Shown: in pieces, positions 5,667-9,543 of the stretch | Position numbering within the stretch: position 1 is the stretch's first letter | Layout of the letters: every line of letters starts with the position of its first letter | Source: Bog-473 sp052148295 | GTDB taxonomy: Bacteria > Actinomycetota > Acidimicrobiia > Acidimicrobiales > RAAP-2 | DNA length: 9,543 nt | Direction of reading: 5' to 3' | Assembly (NCBI GenBank): GCA_052148295.1 | Contig: JBKQIP010000120.1 | Coordinates: 1 to 9,543, forward strand | Made by a program: the position numbers and the translations under genes | The notes under the pieces: generated by a model | Databases searched by the model: none | What the model was told of the DNA's origin: nothing | What the model saw: only the letters and a program-made list of their open reading frames with translations

Positions 5667-5696
5667 GTGTCTCGCCCCCCGGTGTCTCGCCCCCCG
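5667..5696. repeat. Perfect 15-bp tandem duplication
   Basis: GTGTCTCGCCCCCCG occurs twice head to tail, 5667-5681 and 5682-5696, with no mismatch. It lies in the 68-bp gap between the lipase stop codon and the SRPBCC start. No stem-loop or function is evident. Confidence 0.88.
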
Positions 5697-5714
5697 GCGC
5701 CCCGGTGGTCCGGT

Positions 5715-6758
5715 TCAGGGGAACTGCGGCGCCCCGACGCCCGGGAGCACCAGCGTGCACGGGACCGGGTGCTGCTCGCTCGGGTCCAGGGCGTTGAGGA
5801 CGTCCTGCGCCACCACGGGATCGAAGGCCAGCGTGGCGTGCTCGGAGAAGTCCAGCGGGCACTGGTGCTGCACCACGAAATTGGTGGCGTTCGGGGCGTC
5901 GAGGTACCCCGACGTGTAGGGCGTGACCAGCTCGTCGTACTCGGTCATGATGGTGGTGTAGGTCACCCCGGGCACGGCGTAGACGCCATCGGCGTACAGG
6001 TGCTGGAGGAAGGCGGAGCCGCTCAGGAACTCCTGGCAGGAGCCGCACTCCGTCGCCACTGCGGCCTCCAGCGGGGCGGCGGTGCTCGGCGAGAACGCCT
6101 CGAAGGCGTCGATCAGGAGCTCGCTGCTGTCCAGAGTCGTCCCCTTGTAGAGCGGAGCGATGGCCACGTAACGGTTGACCTTGGCCGCCCCACCGAGGAA
6201 CTTCAGGTAGTACTGCGGCATGACGGTGCCCTCGGAGTGGCCGACCAGGTCGACCTTGCTGGCGCCGGTGGCGGCCAGGACCCGGTCGACGAAGGCGGCC
6301 AGCTGGTGGCTGCTGTCCTGCATCGGCTGCAGACCGCCGAGGTACTGCTCACCGGGGTCGAGGCCGTAGGTCAGGGCGTAGACGCAGTAGCCGTTGTCCG
6401 CCAGGAGCGGAGCGAAGGTGGGCCAGTTGTCGGCCATGGTGGCGACCAGCCCGTGCACCAGCACAACGGGGTCGGGATGGGCGGCGGAGGGCTTGCACGT
6501 CCAGATGTTGGCGCCGGGCGGGGAGGCGGTGGGATCGGTCAGGAACCCTGCGCCGGCGGCGACCACGCTGTAGGTCACCGGGTACGGCGACTGGGCCGTG
6601 GCGGTGTTGTCGGCGCTGCCCGCCGGCGGCGTCGATGAACCGGACGCCCCGGCTGGGGCGGCACCGGCCACTCCTGCTCCGAAGCCGACGCCGACCGCCG
6701 CCGTGGCCGCGGCCAGGGCGAAGAGGGCCGACCGGGCCCGACGTGCTCGTTCGACCAT
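5715..6758 (-). CDS. Secreted class 2 triacylglycerol lipase (alpha/beta hydrolase)
   Basis: The 347-residue product is an alpha/beta-hydrolase lipase of the actinobacterial class 2 type. A Sec signal peptide is clear: basic MVERARRARS, hydrophobic ALFALAAATAAVGVGFGAG, and a likely cut near AGA-AP (about residue 34). A Ser/Thr/Pro/Ala linker follows to about residue 57. The oxyanion strand is VVLVHGLVATMADNWP (98-113), the nucleophile elbow is G173-H-S175-E-G, the acid is probably D275 in TEYDELVTPY, and the His is H307 in DFSEHATLAFDP. Six cysteines (88, 125, 238, 241, 300, 334) suggest three disulfides in an exported enzyme. The ATG 6758 start has GGGGAG 7 nt upstream; the longer frame to 6926 is low-complexity and rejected. 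Substrate preference is unknown. Confidence 0.92.
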   Translation of the reverse strand: MVERARRARSALFALAAATAAVGVGFGAGVAGAAPAGASGSSTPPAGSADNTATAQSPYPVTYSVVAAGAGFLTDPTASPPGANIWTCKPSAAHPDPVVLVHGLVATMADNWPTFAPLLADNGYCVYALTYGLDPGEQYLGGLQPMQDSSHQLAAFVDRVLAATGASKVDLVGHSEGTVMPQYYLKFLGGAAKVNRYVAIAPLYKGTTLDSSELLIDAFEAFSPSTAAPLEAAVATECGSCQEFLSGSAFLQHLYADGVYAVPGVTYTTIMTEYDELVTPYTSGYLDAPNATNFVVQHQCPLDFSEHATLAFDPVVAQDVLNALDPSEQHPVPCTLVLPGVGAPQFP

Positions 6759-6869
6759 CCCTACACTCCCCGCTCGCGCGAATCCCGCTGGCACCGCTCG
6801 GTAATGACGGCCGCCACCAGAAGGAACATTTGGCAATCCGGGTAGCACCCGGCCCGGCCCCACCCGGCT

Positions 6870-6905
6870 TGCCCCCGGCCAACCCGGTGCCCCCGGCCAA
6901 CCCGA
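6870..6905. repeat. 18-bp tandem duplication in the 230-bp gap upstream of the lipase
   Basis: TGCCCCCGGCCAACCCGG at 6870-6887 is repeated at 6888-6905 with one change in the last base, and a shorter CCCCGGCCAC-type echo continues to about 6940. The gap 6759-6988 lies between cysM (ending at 6989) and the lipase start. Besides these repeats it holds a weak stem CAGGC (6960-6964)/GCCTG (6974-6978) just after cysM. I could not identify a convincing lipase promoter there. Confidence 0.8.
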
Positions 6906-6988
6906 CTCCCCGGCCACCCCGGCCACCCGGACTCCCCGGAGAGGCGACCCCGTCGGGATCAGGCGGGAACGCTGCCTGCTCGGGGAAT

Positions 6989-7957
6989 TCAGAAGTAGAT
7001 GATGGACTTGGCCCGCTCCGTCACCTCATCGAGGTCGTCGGTCCAGGCCCCGGTCGAGAGGTACTTCCACCCACCGTCGGCCGAGACCACCACGATGGCG
7101 GCCTCCACCCCCGGCTCGAGTGATCCGGCGCACTTGATCGCCCCCGCCACGGCCGCGCCCGTCGATATGCCGGCGAACACCCCCACGTCGGTCAGGCGCC
7201 GCGTCCACTCGATGGACTCGCGGGGGCGCACCACCGTCTTGCGGTCCAGGAGGGCGGCACCCCCCATCTCCTCGAAGATGGGGGGTATGTAGCCGTCGTC
7301 GAGGTTGCGCAGGCCGTCGACCATCTCGCCCGAAGGGGGCTCGACCGCCCAGATCTGCACGGCGTCACCCCGATGCTCACGCAGGTAGCGGCCCACGCCC
7401 AGCAGGGTCCCCGACGTGCCCAGTCCGGCCACGAAGTGCGTGACCTCGGGGCAGTCGCGCAGGATCTCGGGCCCGGTCCCCTCGTAGTGCGCCTGGGGGT
7501 TGGCCGGATTGCCGTACTGGTAGAGGAACGTCCACTCGGGGTGCCGTTCGGCCAGGTCCCGGGCCATGCGCACGGCGCCGTTGGAGCCTTCCGCACCGGG
7601 CGACTCGATGATCTCGGCCCCCCACAGCTCGAGGAGCTGGCGCCGCTCGATGGAGACGTTGGTCGGCATGACCACCTTGAGGTGGTAGCCCTTGACCCGG
7701 CACACCAGGGCCAGGCCGATGCCGGTGTTGCCCGACGAGGGCTCCATGAGCACCTGGTCGGGCTTGCCCGGGACCAGAATGCCGTCCCGCTCGGCCGCCT
7801 CGACCAGCGACAGGGCCACCCGGTCCTTCACCGACCCGCCCGGGTTCTGCCCCTCCAGCTTGATGAACAGGCGGGCGGCGGGGTTGGGGCTCAGCGCGCT
7901 GATCTCGACCAGGGGGGTGTTCCCGATCATCTCGAGCACCGAGGGGAACCGCGTCAT
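6989..7957 (-). CDS. cysM: CysM, PLP-dependent O-phosphoserine sulfhydrylase
   Basis: CysM makes cysteine from O-phospho-L-serine, taking sulfur from the thiocarboxylate of CysO. The 322 residues are nearly the 323 of M. tuberculosis CysM and begin the same way (MTRFPSVLEMIGNTPLVEI). The PLP lysine is K44 in NPGGSVKDR, the substrate loop is EPSSGNTGIG (72-81), and the PLP-phosphate loop is GLGTSGT (178-184). R217 in LRNLDDGY aligns with the arginine that gives mycobacterial CysM its phosphoserine preference, which supports CysM over an acetylserine-using CysK. QYGNPANPQAHYEGTGPEI (147-165) is also family-typical. It follows cysO by 35 nt without a clear ribosome site; a 10-bp palindrome GAGCCGGCTC (7985-7994) spans the cysO stop. 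Confidence 0.95.
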   Translation of the reverse strand: MTRFPSVLEMIGNTPLVEISALSPNPAARLFIKLEGQNPGGSVKDRVALSLVEAAERDGILVPGKPDQVLMEPSSGNTGIGLALVCRVKGYHLKVVMPTNVSIERRQLLELWGAEIIESPGAEGSNGAVRMARDLAERHPEWTFLYQYGNPANPQAHYEGTGPEILRDCPEVTHFVAGLGTSGTLLGVGRYLREHRGDAVQIWAVEPPSGEMVDGLRNLDDGYIPPIFEEMGGAALLDRKTVVRPRESIEWTRRLTDVGVFAGISTGAAVAGAIKCAGSLEPGVEAAIVVVSADGGWKYLSTGAWTDDLDEVTERAKSIIYF

Positions 7958-7992
7958 CGAATCGACCCGAGCCGCGCCCGCCCCGAGCCGGC

Positions 7993-8268
7993 TCAGCCTC
8001 CGGCCACGGCCGGCAGGATGGAGATCTCGGCCCCGTCGGGGACGGGCGTGTCCAGGCCCTGCAGGTAGCGCACGTCGTCGTCGTTCACGTAGATGTTGAC
8101 GAACTTGTGGAGGGACCCATCGCCCTGGACGACCTGGCCCGCCAGCCCTGGATACTCGGCCACCAGTTGGCCCAGCACGTCGCCCAGGGTGTCCCCGCTG
8201 AGCTCGACGGTGGCCGCGCCGCCGGCATGGGTGCGCAGCACGGTCGGTAGTCGGACTTCGACGGCCAC
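7993..8268 (-). CDS. cysO: CysO, ubiquitin-like sulfur carrier protein (MoaD/ThiS fold)
   Basis: This 91-residue beta-grasp sulfur carrier ends in the required free Gly-Gly (residues 90-91, ILPAVAGG). The tail is adenylated and converted to a thiocarboxylate that donates sulfur to CysM. The sequence SLHKFVNIYVNDDDVRYLQG (52-71) and the C-terminus AVAGG closely resemble mycobacterial CysO. The GTG start (8268-8266) has a strong AGGAGG 4 nt upstream. It lies between mec and cysM on the same strand. The adenylating/sulfurating partner (MoeZ-type) is not in the window. Confidence 0.95.
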   Translation of the reverse strand: MAVEVRLPTVLRTHAGGAATVELSGDTLGDVLGQLVAEYPGLAGQVVQGDGSLHKFVNIYVNDDDVRYLQGLDTPVPDGAEISILPAVAGG

Positions 8269-8346
8269 GGGGCCTCCTCATTGGGGGTCGTCACCACGGT
8301 CCCGGGGCGGGCCGGGTGATTGTTGACTGAACTGGTGAGGATTCTA
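8269..8346 (-). promoter_or_regulatory. 75-nt mec-cysO gap with candidate -10 box and leader
   Basis: On the minus strand TAGAAT (8346-8341) fits TANNNT and its TAG is the mec stop codon. A start near 8334 would give a leader of about 65 nt, ending in the AGGAGG site before cysO. The leader can form a small stem CCCGG/CCGGG (8316-8312 with 8305-8301). Such a gap inside an otherwise conserved operon suggests cysO-cysM may have its own control. No known riboswitch or T-box was recognised. Confidence 0.35.
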
Positions 8347-8802
8347 ACGGGACGGCCCGGGCTCCCCCACCCCGGACTCCCCCATCCCGGACTCCCCCAT
8401 CCCGGGCACCACCACCGGCTCCTCGGTGATGGTGCCGTCCACGATCCGGTAGCTGCGCACCACCGGATGGGTGTCCCGCAGCGAGACCAGGACGTAGTGC
8501 CACCCCGGGTCGAGGGCCTGGGCCACGTCGGTGGGCGACGGGTAGGCGTCGGTGTGCGTGTGCGAGTGGAACACCCCCATGATGTCCGCCCCCAGGGCCT
8601 GGGCCGACCGGTCGACCCCGAGCATCTCCTTGGGGTCGATCTCGTAGACCAGGGCGGACGCCGCCGCGTTGGCGGTGGGGAAGAGATGGGCGGCCTCGTC
8701 CCCTCCATAGGCCCCCACCAGGAGGCCGCACGCCTCGTCGGGCAGACCGGACAGGCAGTGCCCCACCATCTCCATGTAGATCTCCCGGCTCAGGCGCAGC
8801 AC
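8344..8802 (-). CDS. mec: Mec, JAMM metalloprotease that releases cysteine from CysO
   Basis: Mec is a zinc JAMM/MPN+ peptidase that cuts the cysteine added to the CysO C-terminus, releasing cysteine and regenerating CysO. The full motif is visible: E23 (PDEACGLLVG), H79-S-H81, S89 and D92 (HSHTHTDAYPSPTD), exactly HxHx7Sx2D. The body VSLRDTHPVVRSYRIVDG (106-123) followed by TITEEPV matches mycobacterial Mec. The product is 152 residues, including an extra C-terminal tail GMGESGMGESGVGEPGPSR made by a 15-bp tandem repeat. GTG 8802 is chosen because TACCCT ends 6 nt upstream (leaderless) and homology begins there. TTG 8808, 6 nt after GAGGG, is the alternative. Confidence 0.93.
   Translation of the reverse strand: MLRLSREIYMEMVGHCLSGLPDEACGLLVGAYGGDEAAHLFPTANAAASALVYEIDPKEMLGVDRSAQALGADIMGVFHSHTHTDAYPSPTDVAQALDPGWHYVLVSLRDTHPVVRSYRIVDGTITEEPVVVPGMGESGMGESGVGEPGPSR
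8362..8406. repeat. 15-bp tandem repeat, 3 copies, inside the 3' end of mec
   Basis: CTCCCCCACCCCGGA (8362-8376), CTCCCCCATCCCGGA (8377-8391) and CTCCCCCATCCCGGG (8392-8406) run head to tail. The unit is five codons and is read on the minus strand as GMGES, GMGES, GVGEP, extending the Mec C-terminus without breaking the frame. Confidence 0.9.
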
Positions 8803-8808
8803 CGGCAA

Positions 8809-8818
8809 AGGGTACCCT
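8809..8818. promoter_or_regulatory. Candidate symmetric bidirectional promoter (mec and smpB)
   Basis: AGGGTACCCT is a perfect 10-bp palindrome in the 24-bp gap between the divergent mec (GTG 8802) and smpB (ATG 8827). Each strand reads TACCCT, a TANNNT -10 box: plus at 8813-8818, 8 nt before the smpB ATG, and minus at 8814-8809, 6 nt before the mec GTG. The two boxes share the central TA. A single element could open in either direction and produce two leaderless messages. No -35 boxes were seen, and promoter activity is inferred. Confidence 0.5.
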
Positions 8819-8826
8819 CGACCCCC

Positions 8827-9351
8827 ATGGCCAGGGCCAAGAAGCAGATCGCCAAGCGGGAGGCCGCCCGCGACGTGAGGGGGAGCGACCGCACGGTCGC
8901 CACCAACCGCCGCGCCCGCCGCGAGTACGAGTTCCTCGAGACGCTCGAGGCCGGGATCGTGCTCCAGGGTTCCGAGGTGAAGTCGCTGCGGGAGGGCAAG
9001 GCCCAGCTCAGCGAGGCCTACGCCCGGGTGGACGATGGCGAGCTGTGGCTGTACCAGATGCACATCCCGCCCTGGCAGTACGCCACCGGCTTCGGGGCCC
9101 ATGACCCCGACCGCAGACGCAAGCTCCTGGTCCACCGGGCCCAGATCGACGAGCTCGTCGGGAAGACGCAGCAGCAGTCCCTGACCCTCATCCCGGTCTC
9201 CCTCTACTTCACCGACGGCCGGGCCAAGGTGCAGCTCGCCCTGGCCCGGGGCCGCCGCCTCTACGACAAGCGCAACGTGATCATGGCCCGGGACGCCGAA
9301 CGGGAGGCCGCCCGGGCCACCAAGGAGATCAACCGCTGGGGCGGCGACTGA
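8827..9351 (+). CDS. smpB: SmpB, tmRNA-binding protein
   Basis: SmpB binds the tRNA-like domain of tmRNA and brings it to ribosomes stalled on broken messages. The 174-residue product has the family core RRARREYEFLETLEAGIVLQ (28-47) with GSEVKSLREGKAQLSEAY (48-65), then LYQMHIPPW (75-83), HDPDRRRKLLVHRAQI (92-107) and LARGRRLYDKR (139-149), plus the basic C-terminal tail that enters the mRNA channel. A basic N-terminal extension of about 26 residues makes it longer than the usual ~155-160. ATG 8827 is supported by that extension reading smoothly and by TACCCT 8 nt upstream; no ribosome binding site is visible. ssrA follows 70 nt downstream. Confidence 0.97.
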   Translation: MARAKKQIAKREAARDVRGSDRTVATNRRARREYEFLETLEAGIVLQGSEVKSLREGKAQLSEAYARVDDGELWLYQMHIPPWQYATGFGAHDPDRRRKLLVHRAQIDELVGKTQQQSLTLIPVSLYFTDGRAKVQLALARGRRLYDKRNVIMARDAEREAARATKEINRWGGD

Positions 9352-9359
9352 ACCGCCCC

Positions 9360-9380
9360 CGGCCGAATTGGCCGTAGAAT
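9360..9380 (+). promoter_or_regulatory. smpB-ssrA gap: short hairpin and candidate ssrA -10 box
   Basis: CGGCC (9360-9364) and GGCCG (9370-9374) form a 5-bp stem around GAATT, directly followed by TAGAAT (9375-9380), which fits the -10 pattern. Transcription would begin near 9387 and leave a leader of about 35 nt to be removed by RNase P at the tmRNA 5' end (9422). No -35 box was recognised, and the stem is too short to call a terminator. Confidence 0.4.
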
Positions 9381-9421
9381 GGCCGGGCTGGCCAACCGGT
9401 CAGCTGGAAAACCCGAACCAT

Positions 9422-9543
9422 GGGGGTGATTGGCTTCGACTCCGGTCGTCGATATAGGAGAAGCGAGCCGTGGTCTCCGGAACCACGTTAAAGAGCCGGA
9501 ACCAAAAACAAACGCCGAGCCTCAGCTCGCGCTCGCTGCTTAA
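9422..9543 (+). ncRNA. ssrA: Transfer-messenger RNA, 5' part (truncated by the window end)
   Basis: The 5' end GGGGGTGATTGGCTTCGAC is the conserved start of tmRNA: the 7-nt acceptor strand GGGGGTG followed by the D-loop-like region. Pseudoknot PK1 can be drawn: stem CGTGGT (9469-9474)/ACCACG (9482-9487), with its loop TCCGG (9476-9480) pairing to CCGGA (9496-9500). An A-rich stretch follows, then the tag frame ending CTC GCG CTC GCT GCT TAA, that is LALAA plus stop at 9541-9543. The best resume codon is GCC at 9514 (A at -4, as in E. coli), giving the tag AEPQLALAA. An upstream resume codon such as ACA 9508 (TNAEPQLALAA) is possible. The 3' half with PK2-PK4 and the acceptor end is outside the window. 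It lies 70 nt after smpB, its functional partner. Confidence 0.95.

Noticed and set aside
5667..6638. 323-codon plus-strand open frame opposite the lipase
   Set aside because: Gly/Val/Asp-rich shadow; the minus strand encodes a complete lipase with signal peptide and catalytic triad.
6759..6926. N-terminal extension of the lipase to 6926
   Set aside because: It would place a Gly/Pro-rich segment before a textbook signal peptide; GGGGAG before ATG 6758 marks the start.
6960..6978. Terminator after cysM (CAGGC/GCCTG stem)
   Set aside because: Only 5 bp with a 9-nt loop and no U-tract; too weak to list as a terminator.
8323..8350. Plus-strand promoter TTGACT (8323-8328), 16 nt, TAACGG (8345-8350)
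   Set aside because: The -10 lacks the key final T and it would only drive antisense RNA into mec; a chance match is likely.

Overview
The window is very GC-rich, uses GTG and ATG starts freely, and reads like the chromosome of an actinobacterium. Two gene sets match the mycobacterial Rv1334-Rv1341 neighbourhood: mec-cysO-cysM, and a metallo-beta-lactamase gene followed by rph and rdgB. High GC, mycobacterial-type synteny and frequent leaderless-looking starts suggest a deep-branching actinobacterium, perhaps an Acidimicrobiia member. That taxon is a guess.

Layout. 1-256 (+) is the 3' end of a SRPBCC-like gene, facing rdgB across an 8-bp tandem repeat. 314-2932 (-) is a tight operon read right to left: VOC/glyoxalase, Rv1339-like metallo-hydrolase, rph, rdgB. 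3117-5114 (+) is a strand-switched block: DUF1697, DUF429 (RNase H-like fold), a 53-residue ORF, and a Fic/Doc-fold protein with a degenerate active-site motif. 5179-6758 (-) holds a SRPBCC protein and a secreted class 2 lipase. 6989-8802 (-) is mec-cysO-cysM, the protein-thiocarboxylate route to cysteine. 8827-9543 (+) is smpB followed by the 5' part of ssrA (tmRNA), cut off exactly at the tag stop codon.

How they work together. CysO carries sulfur as a C-terminal thiocarboxylate, CysM adds it to O-phosphoserine, and Mec releases cysteine. SmpB and tmRNA form the trans-translation system. RNase PH and RdgB handle RNA 3' ends and non-canonical nucleotides. The Doc-fold gene and its small upstream ORF overlap by 4 nt like a toxin-antitoxin pair, but the usual Lys-Arg of the Fic/Doc motif is Ala-Gln.

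The clearest unlisted signal is regulatory. Six likely first-of-transcript genes have a TANNNT -10 motif 6-8 nt before the start codon, the arrangement of leaderless mRNAs. For mec and smpB the two -10 motifs are the two strands of one palindrome, AGGGTACCCT (8809-8818), giving a candidate symmetric bidirectional promoter. Several gaps also hold short GC-rich tandem repeats. No transposase, integrase, tRNA, rRNA or CRISPR array was seen.
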